A DNA stretch of 64,000 nucleotides from Aureimonas sp. Leaf324 (GTDB lineage: Bacteria; Pseudomonadota; Alphaproteobacteria; Rhizobiales; Rhizobiaceae), in contig NZ_LMOH01000026.1 in the NCBI RefSeq assembly GCF_001423245.1, positions 1 through 64,000 on the forward strand, written 5' to 3'. Within the stretch, counting starts at the first letter, position 1. Every line of letters starts with the position of its first letter. Positions 33,702 to 44,180 of the stretch are shown piece by piece. The notes beneath the pieces were generated by a model. That model did no database searches and had not been told where the DNA came from. It saw only the letters and a list, made by a program, of their open reading frames with translations. The position numbers and the translations under genes are program-made.

Positions 33702-34541
33702 TCACGCGCCCATGCGCTTCAGGGCGTCGGTCGGATCGAGGTCCGGCGAGCGGATGTGGCCGTAGCGCGAGAGGATGAGCGCATAGGCGCCGAAGGCGAC
33801 GAGACCGAGCCCGGTGCCGGACAGGAGCAGCCAGCCGTAGGGCCAGGAGCCGATGGCGACCAGCGCGTCCTCCAGGCCGGGCATGTGGTCGGGCGACCAG
33901 CGCGAGGCGCCGGTGAAGAACAAGAAGGCGAGCGCTGCAAAGACCAGCGCGCGCGCCGCGATGCCGAACCGGCAGACGGCCGTCATCCAGCGGGCATGGG
34001 CCGGCGGCAGGCTGAGGAACCGGAGGAACGAGCCGCTCCAGGCCTTCTTCGCCTGGCTGCCGGCAACGCCGAGCATCACGATCCCGGCGGGGACGGTGAA
34101 CCAGGGTCCGAACAGCGGCGCCCACTGGTTGAGAAGGCCGCCGCCCTCGCCCCCGCCCGTCGACAGGCCGAACAGGAGGGAGGCGGCATAGAACGACAGG
34201 AAGAGATAGGTGAGGCCGGAGACGAAACGGCCGATGCGGGTCGCGATGCCCTTGGCGCCCGTTCCGTATCCGTCGGCGTCGAAGATCGCCTGCACGAAGC
34301 GCCAGAGCGAGAAGCAGGGCAGCGCGACGGCGAGGAGCACCAGGAGGACCCCGCCGAGCGGCGAGGCGACGATCCGGCTGATCGCGTCCTCCTCGCTCAG
34401 GGTGCCGCCGCCGGTGGCGAAGGCCGTGCGGAACGCGAAGGTGCCGATCACGATGAAGACGGCCGCCCGCGCGAGATAGCCGAGCCGCGCGCCCTTCTCG
34501 ATGGCGTCGCGATGGTCGCGCACGGGAAGGCTGGTCGACAT
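33702..34541 (-). CDS. DUF1206 membrane protein
   Basis: A 279-residue inner-membrane protein with about six membrane segments arranged as three repeats of a two-segment unit. The unit begins with a basic-aromatic stretch such as EKGARLGYLARAAVFIVIG and recurs as CRFGIAARALVFAALAFLF. This is the DUF1206 pattern. Function is unknown for the family. The gene lies alone between the ilvB leader region and miaA on the minus strand. Confidence 0.8.
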   Translation of the reverse strand: MSTSLPVRDHRDAIEKGARLGYLARAAVFIVIGTFAFRTAFATGGGTLSEEDAISRIVASPLGGVLLVLLAVALPCFSLWRFVQAIFDADGYGTGAKGIATRIGRFVSGLTYLFLSFYAASLLFGLSTGGGEGGGLLNQWAPLFGPWFTVPAGIVMLGVAGSQAKKAWSGSFLRFLSLPPAHARWMTAVCRFGIAARALVFAALAFLFFTGASRWSPDHMPGLEDALVAIGSWPYGWLLLSGTGLGLVAFGAYALILSRYGHIRSPDLDPTDALKRMGA

Positions 34542-34594
34542 GGCGGCACTCCTTGTGGGCCTCGAAACGGCTCCGTGACCGGTCGGTTCCGTCG

Positions 34595-35503
34595 TCAGGC
34601 TCCCAGGTTGTAGCGTCCGGGATCGTCCAGTCGATGCCAGTCCGGGCCGAACTGGTTGCGGAACCAGGTCTCCTGCCGCTTGGCATATTGCCGGGTCCGG
34701 GTGACCGCGCGCTCGCGCGCGTCGGCGGCAGGCAGGCGCCCTTCGGCATGATCGAGGAGTTCGCGAAGGCCGATCGCCTGTGCGGCGAGGCCCTGCATCG
34801 CATCCGGCCCCCGCTCCCGGAACGCCAACGCTTCAGCCAGCGCGCCCTCGGCCAGCATCGCGTCGAAGCGATCGGCGATACGGGCGCGCAGCACCGCGCG
34901 ATCGGGGGCGACGACGAGCTTCACCACGCCGTCCGCGGCCAGAAGGGGTAGCCCCGCATTGCGACGGAGCGCAGCGAGCGGCTGGCCCGTCGCCTCGATG
35001 AGTTCCAGCGCGCGCACGATGCGCGAGGGGTCGCTCGGGCGGATCGCGCGCGCGGCCTCCGGGTCTCGCGCGGCGAGTTCGCGGTGCAGCGTTTCGGGGG
35101 GCTCGCCGGCCCCGCGCGTGCGCCAGTGGTCCCGGATCGCGTCCGGCACGGGCGGCAGATCGTCGAAGCCGCCGAGCAGCGCCTTGAAATAGAGCCCGGT
35201 GCCGCCGCAGATCACGGGCACGAGCCCGCGGGTCCTCAGTTCGTCGAGGAGCGGCTTCATCTCGCGCAGCCAGTGCCCGGCGGAATAGGGCGCGGCAGGA
35301 TCGACATGGCCGTAGAGGCGATGCTCGACGCCCCCCATCTCGGCTTCGCTCGGCCGGGCGCTGAGAATACGGAGCCCATCGTAGACCTGCATCGAATCGG
35401 CGTTGACGACGACGCCGCCGACGTCACGCGCCAGCCGCAGCGCCAGCCCCGACTTGCCGCTCGCAGTCGGCCCCGCTATCAGGATCGCCTCCGGTTTCTC
35501 CAT
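34595..35503 (-). CDS. miaA: tRNA dimethylallyltransferase
   Basis: Adds dimethylallyl to A37 of tRNAs that read UNN codons. A 302-residue protein with P-loop GPTASGKSGLAL near residues 11-22, VNADSMQVYDGLRI, the substrate motif GGTGLYFKALLGG and the conserved tail TRQYAKRQETWFRNQ. The start at 35503 is only 21 bp from the divergent serB start, so the two promoters must overlap the opposite genes or the messages must have very short leaders. Confidence 0.95.
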   Translation of the reverse strand: MEKPEAILIAGPTASGKSGLALRLARDVGGVVVNADSMQVYDGLRILSARPSEAEMGGVEHRLYGHVDPAAPYSAGHWLREMKPLLDELRTRGLVPVICGGTGLYFKALLGGFDDLPPVPDAIRDHWRTRGAGEPPETLHRELAARDPEAARAIRPSDPSRIVRALELIEATGQPLAALRRNAGLPLLAADGVVKLVVAPDRAVLRARIADRFDAMLAEGALAEALAFRERGPDAMQGLAAQAIGLRELLDHAEGRLPAADARERAVTRTRQYAKRQETWFRNQFGPDWHRLDDPGRYNLGA

Positions 35504-35524
35504 CCGTGTCAGGTCGCCGCTTCC

Positions 35525-36406
35525 ATGTTTGTCGTCACCCTCCTGTCGGCGCGGCGGGACCCGCGCGTGTCGCGCATCCTGGCGGAAACCGCCGCCGGCG
35601 AGATCGGCGAGGCCGACATCCATTGGCTGGAAGCCGACGTCGCCTGCGACCTCGTCACCGCCGAACCGCTGAGCCCCACCACGCGCGAGCGGCTTCGGCG
35701 CCTCGCGCTCGACGAGGGCGTCGACTGCGTGGTGCAGGAGCAGGCGGGACGCCGCAAGCGGATTCTCCTGGCCGACATGGATTCCACCATGATCGACCAG
35801 GAATGCATCGACGAACTGGCCGCCGCGATCGGGATCAAGGACCAGGTCGCCGCCATCACGGCGCGCGCGATGAACGGGGAGATCGCCTTCGAGCCGGCGC
35901 TGCGCGAGCGCGTGGCCCTCCTGAAGGACCTGCCCGTCTCGACCATCGCCGACGTCATCGCCCACCACATCACACTGAGCCAGGGCGGCGCGACGCTGGT
36001 GCGGACCATGAACCGCAACGGCGCCCACACGGCGCTCGTCTCCGGCGGATTCACCGCGTTCACCTCGGTCATCGCCGAGCGCCTCGGCTTTGCCGAGAAC
36101 CGTGCCAACGTCCTCGACGTCTCCGGCGACAGGTTGAGCGGCACCGTGGCCGAGCCGATCCTCGGGGCCGAAGCCAAGCTCGCCGCGCTGCAGGACATCG
36201 CGGCCCGTCTCGGCACGACACCGCAGGACGCGATCGCCGTCGGCGACGGGGCGAACGACCTGCCGATGATCCTGGCCGCCGGCACCGGTGTCGCGATCCA
36301 CGCCAAGCCGGCGGTGGCCGCGCGCGCGCCGCTCCGGATCGACCACGGCGACCTGACGGCGCTTCTCTTCATCCAGGGCTACCGCGCCAGCGAGTTCGTC
36401 GACTGA
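35525..36406 (+). CDS. serB: Phosphoserine phosphatase
   Basis: The last step of serine synthesis. A 293-residue HAD-superfamily phosphatase: D84 and D86 in ADMDSTMIDQEC are the nucleophile and acid/base, SGGF carries motif II, and GDGANDLPMI is motif III. An N-terminal ACT-like regulatory domain (residues 1-70) precedes the catalytic part, as in many bacterial SerB proteins. No clear ribosome-binding site precedes the ATG. The stop overlaps the start of an acetyltransferase gene by one base. Confidence 0.94.
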   Translation: MFVVTLLSARRDPRVSRILAETAAGEIGEADIHWLEADVACDLVTAEPLSPTTRERLRRLALDEGVDCVVQEQAGRRKRILLADMDSTMIDQECIDELAAAIGIKDQVAAITARAMNGEIAFEPALRERVALLKDLPVSTIADVIAHHITLSQGGATLVRTMNRNGAHTALVSGGFTAFTSVIAERLGFAENRANVLDVSGDRLSGTVAEPILGAEAKLAALQDIAARLGTTPQDAIAVGDGANDLPMILAAGTGVAIHAKPAVAARAPLRIDHGDLTALLFIQGYRASEFVD

Positions 36407-36987
36407 TGGACGGGCTCCGGACCGAGCGGCTCACCTTGCGCCGCTGGCGCGAGGCCGACCGGCCGGTCTTCCACCGTCTCAACGCCGATCCCGTCGTCAT
36501 GCGCTTCTTCGACAAACGGCTGAGCCGGGAAGAGGCGGATGCCACGATGGACCGCTGGAACGCTGGCCTCGACCGGGAGCAGATGAGCTTCCTCGCCGCG
36601 GAACGCCTGTCCGACGGCGCGGTCATCGGCACGATCGGGCTCTCGCCCGTCACCGAAGACTCTTACGCCTTCGCCCCGACCGTCCAGATCGGCTGGCGCC
36701 TCCTGCCGGATGCCGAGGGACGAGGCTATGCCAGCGAAGGGGCCCGGGCCTGCCTCGCCTACGGGTTCGACGTCCTGAACCTGCCCGAGATCGTCGCCCA
36801 ATGCGTCGTCGAGAATCGACCGTCCGAGACGGTGATGCTGCGCCTCGGCATGACGCTCCGCGGCACCTTCGACCATCCCAAGGTCGCGGCCGACACGCAT
36901 CCCCATCTCGTCCGCCACAGCCTCTACGGTCTCACGGCCGACGCGTGGCGGCGGGCCAGCCGCCAGAGCATTTCCCAGCCGGGTTGA
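36406..36987 (+). CDS. GNAT family N-acetyltransferase
   Basis: A 193-residue acetyltransferase of the RimJ/RimL-like group. It starts with the typical LRTERLTLRRWREADRP and has the acetyl-CoA loop in LLPDAEGRGYASEGARA, followed by VVENRPSETVMLRLGM. Translation is coupled to serB (TGATG). The substrate is unknown. The last codons and the stop (RQSISQPG, then TGA) lie inside one end of the dispersed repeat at 36966-37149, so the repeat supplies the C-terminus. Confidence 0.85.
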   Translation: MDGLRTERLTLRRWREADRPVFHRLNADPVVMRFFDKRLSREEADATMDRWNAGLDREQMSFLAAERLSDGAVIGTIGLSPVTEDSYAFAPTVQIGWRLLPDAEGRGYASEGARACLAYGFDVLNLPEIVAQCVVENRPSETVMLRLGMTLRGTFDHPKVAADTHPHLVRHSLYGLTADAWRRASRQSISQPG

Positions 36988-37149
36988 ACGGGCGTCATCG
37001 TCCTCCGGACGCCCGCCGCGCGGCGGGCGCTTTCGCTCCGCGCCGGCATCGTTCGTCGTCCACGATGCGACGACAGCGCTTTTTCCTCCCGCCCTGCCAG
37101 GCGGCGACATCACTCTCGGGCCGGCCATCCGACCCCGCCGGAAAAGGCT
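36966..37149 (-). repeat. Dispersed intergenic repeat, copy A (inverted relative to copies B and C)
   Basis: This fills the gap between the convergent acetyltransferase and Deg protease genes. Read on the minus strand it begins AAGCCTTTTCC, has GGGTCGGATGG (37125-37135), GTCGTCGCATCG (37063-37074), a G+C-rich internal palindrome (GCCCGCCGCGCGGCGGGC) and GATGACGCCCGTTC, and ends at an imperfect inverted copy of its first 27 bp. Copies B and C share the same order of blocks. Confidence 0.75.
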
Positions 37150-38772
<1,623 letters not shown>

Positions 38773-38851
38773 CCGAATTCTTCCTCGGCCGGGGGCATGG
38801 CGGCGGCGGGCCGCCCCAAAGAGGCAAGCCGATAAAAGCGTTGGAATCAAG

Positions 38852-38881
38852 AAGCCCGCCGCGTGTCGACGCGGCGGGCTT
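38852..38881 (-). terminator. Terminator of the hflK-hflC operon
   Basis: A perfect 12-bp stem (AAGCCCGCCGCG with CGCGGCGGGCTT) and a 6-nt loop, 15 bp after the hflC stop, followed by a few T residues on the minus strand. The inverse orientation lacks a T-run. Confidence 0.7.
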
Positions 38882-38896
38882 TGACGGTCGGACCGG

Positions 38897-39913
38897 TCAG
38901 TTGGCCGGTGCGGCAGGCACTCCGGCTGGGGCCGACGGCGCCGGCGTGGCGGGCGGTGCCGGCGGAGCCGCCGGAAGCACGCTCGGCGCCTGCGGCGAAA
39001 CGCTCGCGGTTGGCGCCCTGCCCGTCGTCCCGCCCGGTCCTCCGGCATTGTCGAAGTAGCGGAAGAACTGCGAGTCCGGGCGCAGCAGCATCGTCGTGCC
39101 GCCGTTCTCCAGCGCCGTGCGATACGCCTGCATGGCGCGGTAGAACTCGAAGAACTCCGGATCGCGCTGGTAGGCGTTGGCGAAGATCGACGAACGCTCC
39201 GCCTCGCCTTCGCCCTGCAGCACCTCGGCATCGCGCCGGGCGCCCGCGACCGTCTCCGAGACCGAGCGGTCGGTCGCGGCACGGATCTCGCGCGCCGACA
39301 CGCGGCCGCGGGCGCGAACCCGCTCGGCTTCGGCCAGACGCTCGGCGCGCATGCGCGCGAAGGTCTGCTGCGAGACGTCGTCGGTGAGGTCGGTGCGGCG
39401 GATGCGCACGTCCACGAGATCGATACCGAGCTGCGTGGCATCGGGGCGGATCTGGTCGCGAACCTCGACCATCATCTGCGCCCGCTCCTCGGACAGCGCC
39501 GATTCGAAGTTGCGCAGACCGTAGACCCGGCGCACGGCCGCGTCGAAGCGGTTGCGCAGACGCTGCTCGGCCTGATCCACCGAGCCCGACACGGCTTGGC
39601 GGAAGCGGGCCGCGTCGTTGATGCGGTACACGAGGAAGGCGTCGACGATGTAGAAGGCGCCGCCCGAGACCTGGACGCGCATGTTGTCGAGGTCGAGGCG
39701 CAGGAGCCGGTTCGGCAGGACCTGGATGTTGTCGGCGCCCGCGAAGTTCAGCGGCAGCTTGAAGTAGAGGCCGGGCTCGGTGACGACACGCTGGATCTGG
39801 CCGAAGCGCGTGACGACGGCCTGGTTGCCCTCGCGCACGATGAAGACCGAGTTGTAGAGGACGAACAGCGCGGCGAGGACGACCGCGAGCGAAGCGTAGA
39901 CGCGGTTGCTCAT
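38897..39913 (-). CDS. hflC: HflC, modulator of FtsH protease
   Basis: A membrane-anchored SPFH/band-7 protein of 338 residues that with HflK forms a large complex around FtsH. One N-terminal membrane segment (residues about 7-25) is followed by the band-7 domain beginning VREGNQAVVTRFGQ, then an alanine/glutamate/arginine-rich helix. The C-terminus is an unusual Pro/Ala-rich tail of about 45 residues. The start overlaps the hflK stop (ATGA). Confidence 0.93.
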   Translation of the reverse strand: MSNRVYASLAVVLAALFVLYNSVFIVREGNQAVVTRFGQIQRVVTEPGLYFKLPLNFAGADNIQVLPNRLLRLDLDNMRVQVSGGAFYIVDAFLVYRINDAARFRQAVSGSVDQAEQRLRNRFDAAVRRVYGLRNFESALSEERAQMMVEVRDQIRPDATQLGIDLVDVRIRRTDLTDDVSQQTFARMRAERLAEAERVRARGRVSAREIRAATDRSVSETVAGARRDAEVLQGEGEAERSSIFANAYQRDPEFFEFYRAMQAYRTALENGGTTMLLRPDSQFFRYFDNAGGPGGTTGRAPTASVSPQAPSVLPAAPPAPPATPAPSAPAGVPAAPAN

Positions 39914-41148
39914 CGGCCGGTCCCCTGGATGCTGGACAGGTTGGTGCCCTGCACGTTGCCGTTCTGGGCCGGCACCGGCACGCTGGAATCGGGCGTGTTG
40001 GTGTTGCTCGGCTGGATGGTGCGCGTGCCGCCGACGCCGTTGGGTCCCTGCGCGCCGGGGCGCGGCAGCTCGTTCAGCGGCAGGTAGGGCACGACGCCCT
40101 GTCCGCCGCCCGCCTGCGGGTCCATGATGACCTTGGACGAAGCCCCGAGCACGCCTTCCATCGTCTCGAAGTAGAGACGCTGGCGGGTGATCTCCGGTGC
40201 CTTCTCGTATTCGCCGAGGATGGCGGTGAAGCGCTGCGATTCGCCCTCAGCCTCCTGCACCACACGGTTCTTGTAGGCGGCGGCGTCCTCGCGGATCTGC
40301 ACCGCCTCGCCCTGCGCCCGGCCGAGCTGCTCGTTCTGGTAGCGGCGCGCCTCGTCGACGAACTGCGCCTCGTTCTGCTCAGCGCGCTGCACCTCCTCGA
40401 AGGCGTCGGCGACGTCGGACGGGGGCGCGGCGTCCTGGATGGTGATGGCGTTGACCTGAAGGCCGGCGCCATAGGTGTTGAGGGTGTCCTGCGTGATCGC
40501 GCGGACCTGCTCGGCGATGCCCGCGCGGTCGTCGCGGAAGATGTCCTCGACCGGACGACGGCCGACGACCTCGCGCATGGCGCTCTCGGCCACCTGGCGC
40601 AGCAGCGCCGGCGGGTCCTGGACGTTGAACAGGAAGCTCGTGGGGCTCGCGACCTGGTAGTTCACGGTGAACTGCACGTCGACGATATTCTGGTCGCCCG
40701 ACAGCATCAGGCCGGAGCCCTCGCCGCCCTGGTTGGAGCCGATCACCATCTGGCTTTCGGACGTCTTGACCGTCTCGACCGTCTCGAACGGCCAGAGGAC
40801 GAAGTGAAGGCCGGGCTCGGACAGCTGCTCGTTCGGCTTGCCGAACAAGAGCTCGACGCCGCGCTCGTCCGGCTGCACCGTGTAGACCGCGTTCAGGAGC
40901 CAGACCACCGCAAGACCCGCGACCGCGAGGCCGGCGATCGCCGCACTGCCGCCGGCGCCCTGGCCGCGACCGCCGCCGCCGCCCGGCATCGCGCGGCGCA
41001 GGCGGTCCTGGCCCCGACGCAGGATGTCCTCGAGATCAGGCGAGTTGTTGTTGCCGCCGGGGCGCGGTCCTTGCGGTCCCTGCCCCCAAGGGCCGCCGCC
41101 GCCGCCGCCTTTCCAGCCGCCGTTCCCCGTCTGATTGCTCCAGGGCAT
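39910..41148 (-). CDS. hflK: HflK, modulator of FtsH protease
   Basis: The partner of HflC, 412 residues. The N-terminus is a glycine-rich cytoplasmic tail (GGWKGGGGGGPWGQGPQG), followed by one membrane segment near residue 75 and a band-7 domain beginning YTVQPDERGVELLFG. A second coiled helix (NEAQFVDEARRYQNEQLGRA) and a low-complexity Asn/Gly/Pro tail follow. ATG 41148 is chosen because the upstream extension to 41199 has no RBS. It is co-transcribed with hflC. Confidence 0.93.
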   Translation of the reverse strand: MPWSNQTGNGGWKGGGGGGPWGQGPQGPRPGGNNNSPDLEDILRRGQDRLRRAMPGGGGGRGQGAGGSAAIAGLAVAGLAVVWLLNAVYTVQPDERGVELLFGKPNEQLSEPGLHFVLWPFETVETVKTSESQMVIGSNQGGEGSGLMLSGDQNIVDVQFTVNYQVASPTSFLFNVQDPPALLRQVAESAMREVVGRRPVEDIFRDDRAGIAEQVRAITQDTLNTYGAGLQVNAITIQDAAPPSDVADAFEEVQRAEQNEAQFVDEARRYQNEQLGRAQGEAVQIREDAAAYKNRVVQEAEGESQRFTAILGEYEKAPEITRQRLYFETMEGVLGASSKVIMDPQAGGGQGVVPYLPLNELPRPGAQGPNGVGGTRTIQPSNTNTPDSSVPVPAQNGNVQGTNLSSIQGTGR

Positions 41149-41283
41149 GGATGTCCTTCCGTCCGAACTTTTCGCGCGCGCCCCGGAAATCCGGCACATC
41201 GCGTCGTCAACTCCTTATAGGAACCGCAAAATCGCGTTTCAACGCGCGTCACGGGCGAATGATCGCGAGCTCTCCTGCCATGG

Positions 41284-41808
41284 TTAGCGCGGCGAGGACG
41301 CCCGCTCCCACCGCTCGTAGCGCGTCGGCGCGCTGTCGCGCGGGTCGGCGGCGCCGTTCTCCTCTGCCACCAGCCGGAAACCGGCGGCGGCAAGGTCGGG
41401 AAAGAAGGCGTCTCCCGGCGGCTCGGCTTCGATCACCGTCCGCTCGACGCGGGTCGTCCGGGACAGGAACGCGCGGTAGATCTCGGCGCCGCCCGCGATC
41501 ACGATTTCGTTCGCGCCGCGGCGATCCGCCGCTCGCGCCGCCAGCGCCACCGCCTCGTCCGGGGACTTGGCCAGAATCGCCCCCTCGAACGGCAGGGCGG
41601 ACGCGCGGGTGAGAACGATCGTGTCGCGCCCCGGCAGGACGCGGCCGATCGATTCGAGCGTGCGCCGCCCCATGATCATCGGCTTGCCCATGGTGAGCGC
41701 GCGGTAGCGCTTCAGGTCGGACGGCACCGACCAGGGCATTCCCCCAACATGACCGATCACGCCGTTGGCGGCGGTCGCGACCACGGCCACGAGAGGAAGC
41801 GTGCTCAT
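41284..41808 (-). CDS. folA: Dihydrofolate reductase
   Basis: Reduces dihydrofolate, which the neighbouring thymidylate synthase produces. It has 174 residues. Marks are VVATAANGVIG, then GMPWSVPSDLKRYRALTMGKPMIMGRRT (active-site and NADPH loops, given here in part: residues about 22-50), LPGRDTIVLTR and IVIAGGAEIYRAFL. It starts 10 bp after the thyA stop with GAGGAG upstream, so the pair is an operon. Confidence 0.95.
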   Translation of the reverse strand: MSTLPLVAVVATAANGVIGHVGGMPWSVPSDLKRYRALTMGKPMIMGRRTLESIGRVLPGRDTIVLTRASALPFEGAILAKSPDEAVALAARAADRRGANEIVIAGGAEIYRAFLSRTTRVERTVIEAEPPGDAFFPDLAAAGFRLVAEENGAADPRDSAPTRYERWERASSPR

Positions 41809-41818
41809 CTCGCTCCTC

Positions 41819-42613
41819 TCAGACCGCGACGGGCGCGGCGATATGGCCGTGCGCCTCGTAGCCCTCGATCGCGATGTCCTCGAAGCGGAAGGCAAAGAGG
41901 TCGGTGACGTCCGGGTTCAGGTGCAGGCGCGGCAGCGGCAGGGGGTCGCGCGTCAGCTGCAGGCGGGCCTGCTCGAGGTGGTTGTGATAGAGATGCGCGT
42001 CGCCGAGCGTGTGGACGAAGTCGCCGGGCTCCAGCCCCGTGACCTGCGCCACCATGTGCGTTAGGAGCGCGTAGGACGCGATGTTGAACGGCACGCCGAG
42101 GAAGATGTCGCCGGATCGCTGGTAGAGCTGGCAGGACAGGCGCCCGTTCGAGACGTAGAACTGGAAGAGGCAGTGGCAAGGCGGCAGCGCCATCTCGTCC
42201 ACCATCGCCGGGTTCCAGGCCGAGACGATGAGGCGGCGCGAGTTCGGGTTCTTGCGAATCTGGTCGACCACGTTCGCGATCTGGTCGATGTGCCCGCCCC
42301 GCCCGTCCGGCCAGGAGCGCCACTGCGAGCCGTAGACGGGACCGAGATCGCCGTTCTCGTCGGCCCACTCGTCCCAGATGCGCACGCCGTTGTCCCTGAG
42401 ATAGGCGATGTTGGTCTCGCCCTTCAGGAACCAGAGAAGCTCGTGAATGATCGAGCGAAGGTGCAGGCGCTTGGTGGTGACGAGCGGAAACCCTTCGGCC
42501 AGATCGAAACGCATCTGATGGCCGAAGACGCCGCGGGTGCCGGTGCCGGTGCGGTCGCCGCGGTCCGTGCCCTCGTTCAGCGCGCGGGCGAGAAGGTCGA
42601 GATAGGCGCGCAT
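41819..42613 (-). CDS. thyA: Thymidylate synthase (ThyA type)
   Basis: Methylates dUMP to dTMP using methylene-tetrahydrofolate. It has 264 residues, the same length as the E. coli enzyme, and aligns with it from the start: [19 protein letters not shown], then [20 protein letters not shown]. The catalytic cysteine is in [14 protein letters not shown] and the folate/dUMP site in [20 protein letters not shown] 42613 is preferred to a GTG two codons upstream. folA follows directly. Confidence 0.96.
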   Translation of the reverse strand: MRAYLDLLARALNEGTDRGDRTGTGTRGVFGHQMRFDLAEGFPLVTTKRLHLRSIIHELLWFLKGETNIAYLRDNGVRIWDEWADENGDLGPVYGSQWRSWPDGRGGHIDQIANVVDQIRKNPNSRRLIVSAWNPAMVDEMALPPCHCLFQFYVSNGRLSCQLYQRSGDIFLGVPFNIASYALLTHMVAQVTGLEPGDFVHTLGDAHLYHNHLEQARLQLTRDPLPLPRLHLNPDVTDLFAFRFEDIAIEGYEAHGHIAAPVAV

Positions 42614-42756
42614 CGGCACTCCGGGGTCGCAATCACCGCCCGATGGATCGACCCTTTGCGGCGCGGAGTCGAGTCCCTTCCGCGTCCTCGCCCGTATCAG
42701 CCATCAAAACGGATTTCCCGTCTTTTCAGCGGAACGCCAAGCCCCTATATTCAAGG

Positions 42757-43085
42757 TGCTGGGGCTTGCTCCGGCTATGGCGATAAACGGCCGATGGAAT
42801 AAACCTTTCGGACCCGGGGGCGGTACCCGGCGCCTCCACCTGAGCCCAGCCTCGAGCGCTGGTCTGAGGCGGGGGCGAAATAGGATCGACGAGGGTGTAA
42901 AGATCGTTCTTTCGCTCGGCATTGTACCACCGTTATCGGGCTGAAAAAGTAGTTGCCAACGACAACTATGCGGAAGTCCGTCTCGCCGCTTAACGCGGTG
43001 CGATAGCTTCAAATCAAGCCCTGAGGGTTCGCACTTTCAGGCGGGGCTCGGAGGTGCCTGGCAACAGAAACCTCCACTTCCTTTC
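42757..43085 (+). ncRNA. ssrA: Permuted two-piece tmRNA
   Basis: The 3' part of the tRNA-like domain comes first: a T arm CCGGG-GGCGGTA-CCCGG and acceptor strand CGCCTCC-ACC at 42831-42840. A short spacer (42841-42870) follows, then the 5' part GGGGGCGAAATAGGATCGACG at 42871-42891. GGGGGCG pairs with CGCCTCC over 7 bp including one G.U. The tag frame at 42955-42993 reads A N D N Y A E V R L A A, then TAA. This order is the alphaproteobacterial permuted form, matured into acceptor and coding pieces. A TATA-like CTATAT at 42745-42750 is a possible -10. Both outer ends are approximate. Confidence 0.92.
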
Positions 43086-43130
43086 GGGCCCCGTCGCCCG
43101 CAGTCGAGCGTTGCGAATTCAGGACCACCG

Positions 43131-43736
43131 ATGGGCCAGGACCTTATCCGATACGATGTTCTGGCGCAGGATGCCCTGCGCGGTGTGATACGCAAGGTGC
43201 TGGGCGAGGTCGTCAAGACCGGCCTGCCGGGCGAACATCACTTCTTCATCACCTTCCTGACCTCGGCGCCCGGCGTGCGCCTGTCGTCGCGCCTGCGCGA
43301 GAAGTACCCGGAGCTGATGACCATCGTCATCCAGCACCAGTACTGGGACCTCACGGTCAACGACAACGCGTTCGAGGTCGGGCTGTCCTTCTCCGACATT
43401 CCCGAGCGCCTGCTGATCCCCTATTCCGCGATCCGCGGCTTCTACGATCCGGCCGTGAATTTCGAGCTCGAGTTCGACGTCCGCGACATGGACGCCGCCA
43501 ACTCGCAGGACGAGACGGGTACCACCGCCCCCACGGCCCTGGCTCCGGTGTCGCCGAACGCGACCGCCGTGAAGCCGCTGCCGACCAAGGCCGCCCCCGC
43601 CGCCAAGCTGCCGGCCAAGCCGTCGAAGGAGGCGAAGACCGAAACCGGCGACGCCGCTGCCGCGGACGAGAAGGAACAGGCCGAGAAGGCCTCGGCCGAC
43701 GTCGTGTCGCTGGACGCCTTCCGCAAGAAGCCCTGA
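43131..43736 (+). CDS. sspB: SspB, ClpXP adaptor for ssrA-tagged proteins
   Basis: A 201-residue alpha-type SspB that delivers ssrA-tagged proteins to ClpXP. The substrate-binding domain covers about residues 1-120 (for example GEHHFFITFLTSAPGVRLS and FEVGLSFSDIPERLLIPYSA). A long Ala/Pro/Lys linker follows, and the C-terminus VVSLDAFRKKP is the ClpX-docking tail. The gene begins about 45 bp after the tmRNA gene, so the tag and its adaptor are encoded side by side. Confidence 0.93.
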   Translation: MGQDLIRYDVLAQDALRGVIRKVLGEVVKTGLPGEHHFFITFLTSAPGVRLSSRLREKYPELMTIVIQHQYWDLTVNDNAFEVGLSFSDIPERLLIPYSAIRGFYDPAVNFELEFDVRDMDAANSQDETGTTAPTALAPVSPNATAVKPLPTKAAPAAKLPAKPSKEAKTETGDAAAADEKEQAEKASADVVSLDAFRKKP

Positions 43737-43740
43737 CGCC

Positions 43741-43959
43741 TTGGGCGACGTGATCAACCTCCGCCTCGCCAGCAAGCGCGCCGCGCGCGCGGCCGAGGGG
43801 CAGGCGGCGGAGCGCAATCGCGCTCGCCACGGGATCGCCAAGCCCGAGCGAGAAGCGGCCCGCCGTGAGGCCGAACGGACCGAGCGACTGCTCGACGGCG
43901 CGCGGCGCGACCTCTCTGCCGGGAACAATCACGAGACGGACGACCCGTCCGCGCGATGA
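43741..43959 (+). CDS. DUF4169 small protein
   Basis: A 72-residue highly charged helical protein. The N-terminus GDVINLRLASKRAARA is the DUF4169 pattern. The start is a TTG at 43741 (a GTG at 43750 is possible), only 4 bp after the sspB stop, so it is probably translated by coupling. Function is unknown. The stop overlaps the start of the next gene (ATGA). Confidence 0.7.
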   Translation: MGDVINLRLASKRAARAAEGQAAERNRARHGIAKPEREAARREAERTERLLDGARRDLSAGNNHETDDPSAR

Positions 43960-44180
43960 CCGAAAAGCGCTCGCTGTCGATCCGGGGACACCGGACCTCG
44001 ATCAGCCTCGAGGACGCCTTCTGGTCGGAACTTCGCGCCATCGCGGCCCGCCGCCACACCAGCCTCGCCGCCCTGATCGCCGAGATCGACGCCGAGCGGG
44101 CGCCGGACACCAACCTCTCCTCGGCGATCCGCCTCCGCGTGCTGGCGGACGCGCTGTCTCGCGCAAAGGCCGACGCCTGA
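43956..44180 (+). CDS. Ribbon-helix-helix domain protein
   Basis: A 74-residue protein: RSLSIRGHRTSISLEDAFW is the beta strand and helix A of a ribbon-helix-helix fold, and HTSLAALIAEIDAERA helix B. It is probably a small DNA-binding protein. It forms a compact operon with sspB and the DUF4169 gene, an order I associate with Hyphomicrobiales genomes, but its targets are not known. Confidence 0.78.
   Translation: MTEKRSLSIRGHRTSISLEDAFWSELRAIAARRHTSLAALIAEIDAERAPDTNLSSAIRLRVLADALSRAKADA

Noticed and set aside
38773-38896. A small DUF2065 gene, often found between hflC and the Deg protease in relatives
   Set aside because: The gap is only 124 bp and is largely a terminator hairpin, with no fitting frame.
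42614-42756. A folate or THF riboswitch upstream of thyA
   Set aside because: The conserved sequence here belongs to the tmRNA promoter and gene on the other strand; no riboswitch core was seen on the minus strand.
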